From assembly GCA_002335605.1 (NCBI GenBank), contig BEDY01000006.1, positions 1,116,001 through 1,180,000 on the forward strand: a stretch of 64,000 nt of DNA, given 5' to 3'. The notes under the pieces were generated by a model. That model did no database searches. It was not told the origin of the DNA and worked only from the letters and a program-made list of their open reading frames with translations. The DNA is from Prillingera fragicola (Eukaryota > Basidiomycota > Tremellomycetes > Trichosporonales > Trichosporonaceae). The translations under genes and the position numbers were made by a program. Position 1 is the stretch's first letter. Each line of letters opens with the position of its first letter. Shown piece after piece: positions 1-11,961 of the stretch.

Positions 1-826
1 GCGAGATGCGGTGCAAGCAAGGCCATGATGGCCGCATCTTATTTTGTGCTCCGGATGTGCAGGGGTAAAGAGCAAAAAGTTGAGCAGAGGGGGGTGTCTC
101 TGTTTTCCAGGGTAGGTCGTCGTGGTCCCTGTATCGTCTCCCGCATGATCGGCAAATGATCTCGTCAGGAGTCGACGAGCTCGCAGGACCGTGAAAGCTT
201 GCACCCAGGTGACCTCTTGCCAGGGTCAGGAGCCAGGAGATGATTCCAGTTGCGGGGCTTTGTTTGGCGCGTTGTTTGGCTTTGTGGCGTTTGACATGGT
301 GTCGTTCATGGACGCCACGAGCACTACTGGCACTACCTTGGCGACGCCCCCGAGCGCCTCTCACGTAGGTGAGCGCGTGTGTCTCCTCTTCGGGGATACG
401 AGGAGACTGCATGCTCGGCCTTTCCTGCCGCTGGCCACTGGTGCGAGCGGCATGCGTTCCGGTCAAGTCCGGCGTTCTCTTTACAGTTTGAATTGCTGTC
501 GCAGCACTAGCGTTGCTGCGCAACCTCGGTTAGCAAATTGTGTGCTCAGAACAGTCAGTGCTGACGCGTTATGGGTGGACACATGCACATGCAAAGTCAA
601 CACAGGTCGTCAAGAATCAAGACGTGTATGCATTCGACTAGCAACCGATAATATTGCGCCGTACAAATGGCTGAGTTCTGTACGGAGCTATGAGCGTGTG
701 ACGGAACCGTGATTAGACATGGACCGATCCACAATAATTGTCCATGGATGCGGGAAAATGGTGTATAGTTGTTGTAGGGGGGTGGGGGGTTTGGTTTGGG
801 CAGACCAGCTGCAGACGGGAGCGCAC
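1..826. other. Left-edge region without a supported gene
   Basis: This stretch lies downstream of the aquaporin stop codon. Open frames are present on both strands, but none shows a recognisable domain, a credible splice set or a start with a leader. A minus-strand frame around 235-360 reads as a plausible peptide but is closed by a stop just upstream without a good acceptor. I leave it unassigned. Confidence 0.5.
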
Positions 827-1956
827 TTAAGCGCCGAGGTGAGAGCCGTTGTTGAACTGGCGGTTGAGGAGACCCTCCATGCGGTCAAGACGGGTGCGGA
901 CGTCGCCGTAGTGCTCGGAGGTGGCACCGTCGCCGTCGCAGTCGGGGCCGAGGTTGGTCGAGTAGTTGAGCCACTTGAGGAGGAGGTAGAAGCCAGTGGC
1001 AAGAGCAGCGCCGCAAAGGGGGCCGATCCAGTAAATCCAGTGGTAGCCGGGGAAGTTGCGGTTCATGACGGCGGGGCCAAGAGCACGAGCGGGGTTGAGG
1101 GCACCGCCAGTGTAGTAGACCGAGAACGCCTCGCAGATGAAGAACGAAAGACCAATAGCAAGGGGAGCCATAAAGGTCGCGCGGTTCTTCTCGGCGGCCA
1201 TGATGAGAATGGTGAAGACGAGCATCGAGGTCATGAAGAGCTCAATGAAGAAGCCCTGGACAACCGAAGCGCCGCCGCCGAGGGTGGTCTGGGCGATAAG
1301 GGGGCCGGGGGTGAGGCCGTCAGCGAGAGCAGAGCCGGCGAGGCCACCAGCAATCTGCATCAGGCAGAGGAGAGCGCCACGGGTGGGGGTGATGCCGCGG
1401 ATAAGGACAAAGGCAAAGGTGACGGCAGGGTTGAAAAGACCACCCGAGATACGGAAGAAGCACCAGACGTTGGCGGCGAGCGAGACACCAAACATGACGG
1501 CAATGTAGAGGAGGTTCGAGGTGTTGGGGACCGAAGCACCGTCCTTGACCTGGCCAGTGACAGTGTTGGCAGCCTGGAGAGCGACCCTGGGGGTGATGTC
1601 AGCGCTGATCATGCTAGTGGGATCGGCACCGTGATCGGACCCTAAAACGACTCACGAGGTACCGCCGAGCGAGAACATGATGAAGAAGGTAGTGCCGACA
1701 AACTCGCCAAGCATAGCAATAAGGTCTGGCAAAGAGTCAGCTACTGTTGAGAAGGCGCGCCGTGGTGTGGAGCCACCGAGGACTGCTCACTCGGCGACAG
1801 CAGAGCTGGCGCCAAGCCAGACAGTGTGTGTTACTCACGGTTGCGGGCGACGAGGTTTCCGGGAGCGAGGTTGGGGGGCAGAGTGTTGCCGTTGACCTGC
1901 TTCTCGCCGGTAGGCGTGGTGGTCGCCGTGAGGTCGTGGTTGAGCTCGTTGGCCAT
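827..1956 (-). CDS. AQY1: Orthodox-type aquaporin (MIP family)
   Basis: Membrane water channel of the major intrinsic protein family. I join three exons: 1839-1956, 1656-1725 and 827-1586 (introns of 113 and 69 nt), giving 315 aa, close to fungal AQY proteins. The start at 1956 gives a roughly 40-residue hydrophilic N-terminus before the first helix (LIAMLGEFVGTTFF). Both pore loops are present: NPA at residues 115-117 (FNPAVTF) and NPA at 227-229 (LNPARALGP). The residue after the second NPA-Arg is Ala, not the Asp of glycerol facilitators, so a water-selective type is favoured. The aromatic/arginine-filter position that is His in yeast Aqy1 (CHL) reads Glu215 here (CEA). The C-terminus is a hydrophilic tail of about 40 residues. 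Family assignment is firm; substrate is inferred. Confidence 0.9.
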
Positions 1957-2100
1957 TGTGAATAGGTCTCGCTAGGAGTGTGGTGGGTGATTAAAGGTGA
2001 GAGGTTGGGGGTAGTTATAGAAGAATGAGATGTACAAGAGAAAGGGAAAGGGCGCGGTGTCGAGTGAAGAAGCAAGAGGAAGGGGCGGGGTTGACGGGTC

Positions 2101-2107
2101 TCTTATA
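2101..2107 (-). promoter_or_regulatory. TATA-like box upstream of the aquaporin
   Basis: On the minus strand the bases read TATAAGA, about 145 bases upstream of the aquaporin ATG. A pyrimidine-rich leader lies between them. Position and sequence suit a core promoter; no experimental support. Confidence 0.4.
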
Positions 2108-4605
2108 CTGTACGGAGGGGGGAGGGAAGGTGACGGCGGCTGGGTGGGTTGACAATTGTTAGACTCTCTTGGGTGCGCCACCGCCGCCGCTGGCCACTGA
2201 CGCGGTACGCAGCCGAGCGGGCAAGGCTCCTCCAGGCCGAAAAAAAAAAACGAGGCGAGGCGAGGCTCGCGGCACAAGGCGCGACGCGTGCAGGAACAGA
2301 ACAGCGAGACGGCATGCAAGCGTTGCAGATGGCATGCGGTCAGAGGAGGCATCCAATCGATTGCTCCTCGGGCGGGCGCGGGGGTGCGAAACAGCTTGCC
2401 ATTCTCAAGAGCCGGGCCATGATCTGCAGCAGCTGCAGCACAAGGCCGGGCCGCTCAGCTCTCCCACGCAGCTGCAGCTGCTGTCGCCAGGAACACACGA
2501 ACTGCAGAGATGGAACAGGCTTTCAGGGTCGACAGTAGGTGTGACTGACAGGTCAAACGTATCATTCACGAGATCGGGGGCAAAAGCTAGGGCAGCAGAC
2601 AGCCAAGAGGTGTGCTCCGTCTGCCCGGTCTGTTCGGCCAGGCATCCTCCCACGCCAGCCGGACACAAGGATGGAGGGGGTGGGAAATGGGTGCATGTCC
2701 CCTGAAGCAGCCGTGCTCAGGGCGACCCACCACTCTCCCCCGTGCATCTTTCAGGGCAGTCGCCTATAGCTACCATCCATTTTCAATCCTTTGCCTGCAA
2801 AATTATTCACCGTCGAGCCCCCCGGAAAGTATGGCCGGCGGTCCATCTTTCCCGTACAAACAACCATAATCTCGCTGGCCCAGCCCCACAGGATCGACAC
2901 ACTAGCTCATTGCTGGCCCCAGCTTCATGTTGGAGCGCCGTTAACAGTGCTTACTCTCCGCACTCTGTGACATCCCTCACACCTGCCGTCTCCGTTGCAC
3001 ACGGACGGACCGGTTCAAGCCTGCAGCCGGTCTTGACAAATCAATGCTGTTGCTGGTGGTTCCGATCAGGTCCGGCGCGGCTCGTGTCAAACCTTAGCAG
3101 AGGGTGGTTGGTATCCATGGTGGAAGCAGCTGATCTGCCCTGACCCGTCATTTGGTCTTAGGCCCTACATCACGAGTCTCGTGCACCTAAGGTGTTTTGC
3201 TCGGCCATTGCTGCAAACTTGAGACTATCGCTGTGCAAACCCTCGGCATGAATAGCCCCTCGCTCGCCATAAGGTTCCAGTTTGGCACTATTGGGTGTGT
3301 GACTACTCTAGCAACCCAGCTGCAAGCGTTACCAAAAGAACCGGCCCAGTGTTCCAGCGCTGCCGTTGTCTAGCCCGGGTCGCACGGTCCAATGCTCCCA
3401 CGATTAGTGACACCCGTGTTTGAACATTGAGTGCGCGGCATGCGCGGCCTGTCCGGGGTATGCGAGGACATGAAGAGAGAGTCAAAATTGCCCCCGAAAT
3501 GAAGACAGATTGCGATCCAAAGATGTGAGAGCAACGCGTGCCTGGCCTTACGTAGCAACAAGGATGACACTGCTTGCTGCCCCGGTACTGGTATCCAGTC
3601 GCCGTACCCGTGACTGTCGGCTACCTCCACGCATTCATCTCACCCCCTTGCGGTTCCCGAATGCACATTTGACCAGCGCGCACACGAGCCCCCCACCGGT
3701 CACCGCGTTTCGTCGCGTTCCCGTCCAAGAGTCGAGTTGGAAACACGACGCCGCCGAGAGGTACGGGAACGGGCGATCAGTATCGGAACACGAAACGCAC
3801 CGAGACTGAACGTAAGCGCCCTCCCGGTGGCGTCGAGCGACATTGATCACATACGCGGCGACGATGCGGGCCCGCATGACGGCCAGTGCCCGTGAGAGTC
3901 GGTGCTCCCACTCCAAGGCCGCGTGACATTAAGCTCTGCTCGCGGGGGCGCCTCTGTTCCACTCGGCGCCACGGGTTGCCACCCATTGAGGCGCGTCGAA
4001 ATTAATTTCAGAGACCCAGCGCGGGCGCGGTTTCACCGCGTCTTCTTCCCTCCAGCTCTCAGATCTTGCTTGCATCCAATGATCACCGAGTGCATGCGCT
4101 GCTCCTCTGATCTATCAACTAACAACAGTGCAGGTCGAAATGGCATCGGAGGGCAAAGTTTTTGTTTACAGCACCTCACCGTCAAGTCTCGTAACTCTTG
4201 CCGTACAGTATATTGTATCTGGGTTTGATCTCTTGGTGTGCCTGTGATCTGGCAGCCATGCTCAACACGTGCAGTCCAATAGACCTACCGTGAAAATGGA
4301 TGCCATAGCGCTTGGTGTTAACAAGAATTTTTGATCCAATGGGTCAATGACATCAACAACGCGCCAGAGCCACTCTCCTACAGATGCATGCCTCTCCCAG
4401 TGTCATCGGTTTTAGACTTGCAGTGGTCATAATATTCACTGCTCACGTCGGAGGAGGATACGAGCTGGCGAGATTGTCACTTGCACCTCTTTTACCGTTC
4501 GGTCTTCGAGGTGAGTGTGGCACTTTGACCGCTTTGGCGCGAGTGAGTCAAAGTCCTATACATTGCTACACATTATACCCATCTACGTGGAAAGGTCTAC
4601 ATATT
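2108..4605. other. Gene-poor intergenic region (about 2.5 kb)
   Basis: It lies between the aquaporin promoter and the 3' end of the CPL1-like gene. It holds a short poly-A run followed by GAGGC repeats near 2240-2270, but no open frame with a domain, consistent codon use or joinable exons. No tRNA-like B box was recognised. It may hold only promoter sequence or a non-coding transcript. Confidence 0.5.
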
Positions 4606-5460
4606 CTAAACGCAAGTGCCATTGACGAGCTGGTAACCCCATGAGCACGACTCGACGACGCACTCCCCTGCGGCGCAAGCGACGCCGTCAACACCCGGGA
4701 TGGACGTGCAGTCGACCGAGGTCGGTGTAAAGGGACAGCCACCGCACGACTCGAGGTTATCGGTCACATCGATGCACGCAAATCCCTTGGTGTTGGGCAT
4801 GGCGCAGAGCTCCTCTCCAGGGGCGCAAAAGGGGATCTCACTGCGACGGCGGGACGCGATACCCGAGGCGCAGGTGGTGGTCGACGAGTCGATGCAGGTG
4901 TTGCCGCACTTTGTGTAGCCGTCCGCACATTCCCAGCCACAGTAGCAGTCGGTGGGCACAAAGTTGGCCGGGGGGTAGGTGCACTCGGTGTGGATCCACT
5001 CGGACACGGACGTGCCGTCCGGGCCGACGATGAAGTCGTGGTACCCCTTGACGACGCCGTTGACGCAGGCTGCCTCGGTGTTCCAGCGGCGGGCGGCGCA
5101 GATTTGGCGGAGACCTTCATAGTTGACGTAGGCGTTGGAGGTCTTTGTCACGTAGGCTTGGCGGATCTGTTCGACAGACTCGTCTTCGAGCTCGCCGTCT
5201 TGGAAGCAGTAGCCGGTGTTTGAGGATCCCTGGCCGTTGGCCCAGTTGAGAATAAACTATTGTCAGGCCACGAAGAGCGAGGTGTGACTCACGTATGTTG
5301 TCATGTTGTCCAAGTCGGAGCCAAGCGAGACGTCGTAGCCACAGCAGGTACAGCCAGTGACCTTGTTGTAACGCTTGTTCAGCACCTTGGTAGGGGCGAA
5401 CTGGGCTTGAGCAGTCGCAGCCAGGGCGAGAGCCAGGACGACATTGGTGGCAGCAATCAT
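4606..5460 (-). CDS. Secreted cysteine-rich CPL1-like protein
   Basis: Two exons, 5293-5460 and 4606-5256, with a 36-nt intron, encode 272 aa. The chosen ATG at 5460 starts a typical signal peptide (about 19 residues, ALALAATAQAQ just before the mature part). The mature protein has a CTCCGYD segment, a central cysteine-rich part (CYCGWEC, CGNTC) and a C-terminal block matching the CPL1-like domain: CAPGEELC, ACIDVTDNLESCGGC, DCTSIPGV, CAAGECVVESC and a final GTCV. In Cryptococcus the founding member, Cpl1, is a secreted capsule- and virulence-associated protein. Here only secretion and the fold family can be inferred. A dibasic ASRRRS stretch before the domain could be a Kex2 processing site. 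Domain call is confident; role is unknown. Confidence 0.85.
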
Positions 5461-7741
5461 TGTGTCAGAGAATGGGCGAGGGAGTGCGTGAGCAAAGGCT
5501 CTTGCAGCAGGCTTTAGTACTTCATCGTGTACAGGCTGTGTGCTGAAAAACTTGAGCCTGCACATGCAAGTGTGACACTTGGTCTACCTCGCAACACTGG
5601 TAACGATCACTTGCCGCCGGCCCACGACCCAGATCTCTGTCACCACTCAGATCTCTATCACCAGGGCTACCCTGCGATGGACACCCTGTTCATTACTCGA
5701 AACTCCAGACATGACTGGATGGCACGCACGTATCTGTTGCTGTCAAGGGATGCCAAGACTGCCTCGGTGCTGCGTGAAGGACGGCTGCCTCCTGGGTACC
5801 GAGTTTGCGATCTTGGCCTCAGATCGCGGACAAACCTGCTCCCAAACGCTGAGTCGTCCCTGACCCAGCAGTCCACATATGCGTCGCAGATGCACGCTCG
5901 TCCAGGCATACCGTGGGAGCGGCGAGTTGTCGGTGAGACTGATGCATGCGTAGACTGAGTATAAGAGTGAGTAGCTGTAACAACGGGGTCGGGTGAACTG
6001 CCAGGAACAGGGCAATTAATAAAATTAGTCTGTCCGGTTTCGAAAATTAAACCTTTCTCGGGAACTGTGGAGGGAGATTGTGTTGATGTACTTGCATGCA
6101 ACGCCTACTCTTGCCAGGTGATCTCCAGTCGCCCCAGATGCTCGTAAAGACGTGTTGCTCATATGGTGCCAGGCGGCTGAGACGAGCCTCGCTGACACTT
6201 ACACCTGACCCAGTCTACTGGCCACTCGGTCGCTGGATCAGCCACTTATACCACCCGGCCAGCCCGCAGCCATCCCAACTGCAGCAAAGAGGGTAGAACC
6301 TAATCAAAGCCCCCCGGTCGGATCAGTGCCTACTCCCTAAGCCGAAAGGCTCCTCGACCGACCCGAAGATGTCGGGCGGCGACAGCTCGCCTGGCGGCAG
6401 GCCTCTGCCAGATGAACCGACACTGGGCGCCGCAGTATCGCTACCTATAGCTGGTATCACCTGAGTCCTGAATTGCGCTCTACTGCTTGTACAGGCATCT
6501 CTTGGCACATGCTATCCTTATTGCAGATAAGCGACGTCCAACGCAGTTAATCGGGGTTTTAGCCACACACCCGAACTTGGTGGAACGCCACTGGGATGCA
6601 ATTCCTGAAGTGAAGATCTGCGAGCAGCCAGCCAGGTCAGTCACCTCTGGTCCGCGGACCCGCGGTTGGTCTGCCTGGCCGCTGTGTCATGGGGACGCCC
6701 ATGGGTACTGACCCATGATGCCAACTCCGAAACCTGGTGATGGCGCGCTCAAAGTACCAACAGTTGTAGCCCGCCATCGGTTGTAGTCATTAACAGTGGC
6801 CGGAGAATTATTGGCCGCAAGGAGCGACTCTTGCAATCAGCCACTAAGTACAGTACTGCAGTCCTCCATGGCATCGGTTGTTTCTGCATTCAGTGAAGAT
6901 GACGTTGGTGAAGATGTGATACCTTGTTCGCACCCCTCTGTCATTGCTGGGCCCTGCCTGTCCAAGAGAGTTTCCACACGGCGAAGCACAAGAAGTGGCG
7001 TTGAAGGGATGACGGCGTCTAATATGGTTTTTCGTTCTGCACGGCAATAAATGGTTGCTAAGTCTGCAGCATCGAAGCATGTTCACACGTGGCTGATCAG
7101 TTGGGCTATGGGGCTATAGAGCAGAGATAGGAGGCGCTCAGGCGGCGTTCAGGAGGTGCACATGACAGGACGACATAAGATCAATAGCATGGGCTACATG
7201 TGGACAGGTACAACCCACCATCTGTTGGTGGGTGACTCCGCGCCGGCTGTCGTCATTGAACCTCTTCTGGGAGTAATGCAGACAGAATATGACCTAATCG
7301 ATGAGGCACACCAGGTCTGAATGTTCTGGCAATGCGAGACTTATGTGGGATCTGGCCCCGTTGCACCACTACCGCCGAACCCGCCACTGATCCCACGTCG
7401 GCGCCATCCTTCCCACTTCTGAACTTGCGTACACCCTCTCCACAATGACATGTGCTGCACCTCCGACCATTGCCTAGAGCCCCGAAGGTCAACTGACTGT
7501 AGCGCCGACGTGTGCGCACTGCACCACAGCGAAGGCTCGGGTCACGGGTTGTCAGACTCGGGGGTGGGGCTCACATAGTGGCGGAGCCCCCAAATCGCCA
7601 CTTTGCCACTTGCAGTGAGTGGTCCACATACCATGATGACGACTGAATCCACAGTACTTATTAACAAGGACCCACCATCATGTCAGGCAACTTACTCCCA
7701 CGCCACTCTGAATAACATTACCACTACTACACCAATCTAAC
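5461..7741. other. Gene-poor intergenic region
   Basis: This is the upstream region of the CPL1-like gene and beyond. It contains a short tandem near-repeat (5630-5665) but no open frame that I can support. Long frames such as those around 5667-6101 lack domains and joinable exons. Confidence 0.45.
5630..5665. repeat. Two-copy 18-bp tandem near-repeat
   Basis: Copy 1 is 5630-5647 and copy 2 is 5648-5665. Both begin CAGATCTCT and continue RTCACCA; they differ at three positions. The function is unknown. Confidence 0.6.
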
Positions 7742-8059
7742 ATGGACTGCAACGCCAACCTTCACTTCTCGGACACTCCGGACGCCCTTCCCGACGACCG
7801 CGAGGCGTTCTCTCGCTTCTCCGCGACCACCTCCTCCTTGTCACAGACTAGTGGACTCTGTACGCACCGTGTGACTGCTCGTGGGAGCAAAACGCTGACC
7901 CAGGGGCTTGGCACATCTGGCCATTCACTTGCACTAACAGCTGAATCATTTACTCCCGTCGACCACATCGCGTCGATCGACACTGAAGACAACTTTGTCG
8001 ACCGCGAGCGCCGCCCTTCCAAGTTTGACGAGGCCGCCGAGTTTGCCATTGCCTCTTAG
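7742..8059 (+). CDS. Possible small hypothetical protein
   Basis: An uninterrupted frame of 105 codons starts at an ATG after a leader rich in ACC and ACT triplets, as seen before other genes here. The first part (MDCNANLHFSDTPDALPDD) and the end (FVDRERRPSKFDEAAEF) use the GC-ending codons typical of the window. The middle (about 7855-7945) is less so and ends in a CTAAC-AG stretch resembling a branch site and acceptor. A shorter spliced form is therefore possible. No domain, signal peptide or membrane segment is seen. I do not recognise it. It stands alone in a gene-poor stretch, so chance origin remains possible. Confidence 0.35.
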   Translation: MDCNANLHFSDTPDALPDDREAFSRFSATTSSLSQTSGLCTHRVTARGSKTLTQGLGTSGHSLALTAESFTPVDHIASIDTEDNFVDRERRPSKFDEAAEFAIAS

Positions 8060-9375
8060 TCGGTGCGGGTGTTCATGCGTGCTAGCATGAGCGCTAAAGC
8101 GCCACCAGGCTTCCACTCCTTCATCGAGCCGCCGCCACTAGTCTCTAAACCCCCAAGCGCCAACGAGTTGGACTGTACAGTAGCACTATCAAAGTATCAG
8201 AAGCATTGAGAAACAAATGACGGAATGCATTCCAGAATCCATGAGACGTTTCGATTGATGCATAGTGCGTCGTCACCATCTTGAGCCCCGGCACGTACTC
8301 ATACTCGCGCACTCATGTCGCCCAGCATGCCCAGCACACGCTGCACAGACGCCACCAGGCATGAGCATGTCACCGGCGCCCGGCTGTGGGCATGTGTTCG
8401 TACGTACGTGCATGGGCAGGGAGAGACAGAGTTCACTTGTGGCGCAAGCCATGTGGGCGAACCTTCCATGGTGGCGTTCCATGGGCGGTCGCCGAAGAGG
8501 GGCGGTGTTCAGTGTTACATATCGGTCAATTCACGTGCGGCTCCGTGCGCGCCCATGAAGATGACTGCTTGCCTTCAGAGATATGGACTGCATACAGAGT
8601 ACGCCGACAGCCTCTTTAGCTTGCACACTATGTGACGCAATTTCATTGTATGCCCCTGCCGACCGCATGTTTCGTCCTGTGAACTCTTACCACGCCTTGA
8701 GTGGGTGCAAAGAGACAGCGTCGGAGCTGTGAGGCGCCTACACAAGTGATGGAGGGGCAAGCACTCTGGCCGACAATACCGCTTGCGCAGGTCGTGTGAT
8801 ACCAGCAGGGCTAAAGGGAGCGCCTAGTGGAGTGGGAATAGGTAAGTGTGGCGAGTTTGAGCAGCTTTCGCCATCAGCCTCACTATAGGAGTGATATGGC
8901 ATTGACTCCGTGTCCTGCTAAGTTTATAAGGGGTCACTGCGATCACTGCATGCTAAAAGGATCCTCGTCACTCATACTCTTTCCGCATTCGGGATCATGC
9001 AGCGACCCCTTTGGCTGTTGATGTCTCCCCAGCGACGCTTCACGTAGTCTTCAACTTTATCAACAACGCCTGGCGGAGATTCTATCCCAGTTTGGGCCGT
9101 TGTGCCCCACTAGACAAGTATGACATTGAGTGCTGGCAGAAAGAGTTGCATCCAGATTCATCGGGCAAACGAGTACCTCGAGCAATTTGGCTGAGCCTCA
9201 ACTCGAATGGGTGAACTCTGGATACACTGGATAATCTCGGATAAACCTTTCTCAGCCACATCCTAAGCTGCTCGGTGAGAGCTGTCCCAAAGTCAAGTAC
9301 GGATCGCTATGCATAATGTGTACAGTGTGCGGGAATGACAGGTCCCTCACAAGCTACTTCCTCCACCACAAAGTC
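8060..9375. other. Gene-poor intergenic region
   Basis: It separates the doubtful small ORF from the 3' end of the RGG protein gene. A TATA-like TTTATAAG occurs near 8922-8930, followed by an ATG at 8997 that opens only 16 codons. Nothing else could be supported. Confidence 0.45.
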
Positions 9376-11961
9376 TCAAGGTGCAGCCTTGATGGCGTCC
9401 ATTTCATTCTGTAGACTGAAAATCCTCTCCTCTGTACGCTCAATCTGCCTCTCCAGACCAGCTGCGCGATCGGGAAAGTCGGACACGAGTCGCGTCCACC
9501 GGTCGATGCGGTCAAACAGCGAGTTCATCTCAGTCTGGATCGCCTGCAGACGGCTCTCCTTGTGACCAGAGGGTCCTGGCGAGGTGCTCATGCTGGCGTG
9601 GAGCGTCAGAACAGGGCTACCCTGCGTGGGTCGCGCCCTCTCGTCTTCGCTGTCACTGACAAGTTGACTCTGGAAGGCACGCGCCACCGGAGACAGCGCA
9701 CGACTATTGGTGTGAGACGGCAACGCTGGAGGGGCAGACGGACGCCCAATGTCGCTTGAGCTGGAGATGTTGAGTACCTGTCGCGATGGTGTCCCTGAAG
9801 CAACATCCTCGGCGGCCACGGCCTTGCCCTTGCTGTTCCTACGTGCTTGTTTCAAAGGCATGTCCTCGCTCGAGCTCGAGTCAGAGTTGGCAGCCGGACG
9901 GGAGCGCTTTTTAGTAGACTTTTTGGGCGAGCCGCGTTGACTAGCCGAGCGATCCTTGCGTTTCTTCGCGCTCTTCTGTGCAAGTGGTGCCGGGTCGTTC
10001 GTGACGTCCTCTCGGTCGGTCGGCGGGCACGGTCGCCAGCGAAAACGCATACGGTTGCCAGCAAGACAGGAAGCCTCGACGATGTTGCGAGGGAGGCCGC
10101 TGGTATCCGCGTTTCTGAGCGGCGTGGTGAATGTTGTGCGCCAATCATTGAATGCGCCCGTCCGTCGCGCAGCCGGCGTGTCGAACTGGGCGGGAATGGA
10201 AACGATGCACTCGGCTTCAGATCCATAAATCGTGAGCCAGCGCTCAGGTCGTTCAGTGGGTTCAGTCGCCGTTGACGCGTTAGAAGCACTGGCGGCCGCT
10301 GCCTCTGCGACGGGAGCACCGCTTGGGAGAATCTCAATGTCCGCGTTCGGCTTGCGTATTTCCCAGTCATACGCAACGCCATCGTCGCGCCACTTTATCG
10401 AAGTCATGTGCTTCCCCTCTGCAGTAAGCTTTGTGCGCCACTCCCTGGTAAACCGGGAGCGGTTTTGGCCGCGAATGTTTGGCGGCGCATTGTAACAGTC
10501 ATCGGGAACGTCATCCCGAGATACGGCGACGACACCCTCTGTGGCTTGAGATGGAGGTACGGAGGCTGGATGGGTTGACGTCCTTTCGAGGGCCGCAATG
10601 TCGGGCTTGATATCAACCTCGGAAACACGCCGCGTAGGCAAAGGTTGCTGGGGCGATGGAGGTGTTCGAGGCTTGGGTGTACGCCGTGCTGGTTCAGGCG
10701 GCGTTTGGGCTACCTTGGGCGATGTGGGTGGTGAAGATGATGCAAACTTTGTATGCTGACTAGATGGTCGTGATGACAAGTCCGTCTTGAAAATGCTCGG
10801 GTCGGGGGACAGCAGGAATAGTGCATCTTGCGCCGGGGGTGGGCGACAGAAGGCAGCTGCTGGAAGGGGTGGAGATGAGGGTCGTACGGGTAGGGGTAGA
10901 TTTGAGCGCTGGTTGTGATTTTTCGGCTTGAAAGTTGGCCGCCTTGGCTCGGGACTCGATGGTCTAGGCGCAGATGTGGATGCGGACGATGCCTCGGAGC
11001 GACTGAGAGTAGCGGACCAGCCTCTCCTCGGACCATCAAACCGACCTGTAGAACGAGAAGAGTCTGCATCCAGTACGCCGCCACCTTGATGAGGCCGAGG
11101 CGCGTCGCGAAACGAATGCGTTGATGGCCGATACGCAGACCGCGTGCCATCGTCGGCCAGAGAGTCAACAGGCATAGAAGGGGAGTATATTCTGGTGGTC
11201 AGCAATCATTCCAAGGCACTGTCTCACCTAGGACGAGAGCTAGTCTCGTTTGATGACCGCTCCCCAAAGGAATTGCTGTCGTCACGGCGACTGTCCCTAT
11301 ACGTCCCGCTGAATGAAGTTGCTGTTGCACGGCCATCGGAACCCCTCCTTGGAGGTGAAGGAGAACGCGCCGGCTGACGACCGTCGTAGTTCCGCCGTGG
11401 AGGTGAAGGCCCTCGGGGTGGAGGTACAGATGAAGCTTGCCTACGCGAAGGGGAGGTCGCCCGGCGCGGCGGAGAAGCTGCCCGAGAAGCGAGACTCGAA
11501 GAGGGACGATCATCTACCGCGTTTCGTGGGGGCGAAGGCGGGCGCGCCGGCAGACCCGCACTTGGTGGTGGCCGGGAAGGCTGTTCATTTGATCTGGGAG
11601 GCGGAGAATCCGGTCGATATGAATCAGACCTCCTGGGCCCAGAGTCAGACGAACCTCCCCACCCACTGTCGCGCCCCCTCCCTCGACCTCCGTAGCCTCC
11701 TCGCCAGCCGCCGGGTTGGCTCCCGGTGCTGTTCGCACCAGTGCCCTTGTAGCCGTCACGACCATGTGGGCCTCCTCCATGACCACCTGCTCCTCCCCTT
11801 CCTCGAAAACCTCTCCCACGTCCTCGTCCACGGGGCACAGGCAGCGTGCCGACCTTGGGCGGCCCCTCGTCGGCCACCTTCTTCATGTGCCATATCCTTG
11901 GGGCGTTGCCGTCCTCTGGCGCGCGCGACGCCGATGACGACGGGCCACCTCTGCGAGACAT
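9376..11961 (-). CDS. RGG/SPPRR low-complexity protein with coiled-coil C-terminus
   Basis: Exons 11228-11961 and 9376-11191, joined over a 36-nt intron, encode 849 aa. The junction reads SSRPR then IYSPSMPV. Residues about 45-120 are rich in RGG and RG repeats (GRGRGRGFRGRGG), a common RNA-binding and condensate-forming composition. Residues 140-240 carry repeated SPPRR-type motifs that are typical SR-protein kinase or cyclin-kinase targets. The middle has two more ordered islands (around WRDDGVAYDWEI and RWLTIYGSEAECIV). These are followed by a Lys-rich stretch (KKSTKKRSRP) that would serve as a nuclear signal, and a C-terminal coiled coil of about 55 residues. No catalytic domain is visible. 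I infer a nuclear RNA-associated protein; the family is not recognised. Confidence 0.7.

Noticed and set aside
191..712. 173-codon plus-strand frame at the left edge
   Set aside because: It mixes unrelated compositions, has no leader or domain, and contains many rare-looking codons. A chance frame is more likely.
719..1645. Long plus-strand frame of 308 codons opposite the aquaporin
   Set aside because: It is a mirror of the aquaporin exons. Biased G/C-ending codons keep the antisense frame free of stops. It has no domain, and the aquaporin on the minus strand is unambiguous.
9011..9214. 67-codon plus-strand frame after a TATA-like sequence
   Set aside because: It needs a TTG start. The nearby ATG is in another frame and closes after 16 codons.
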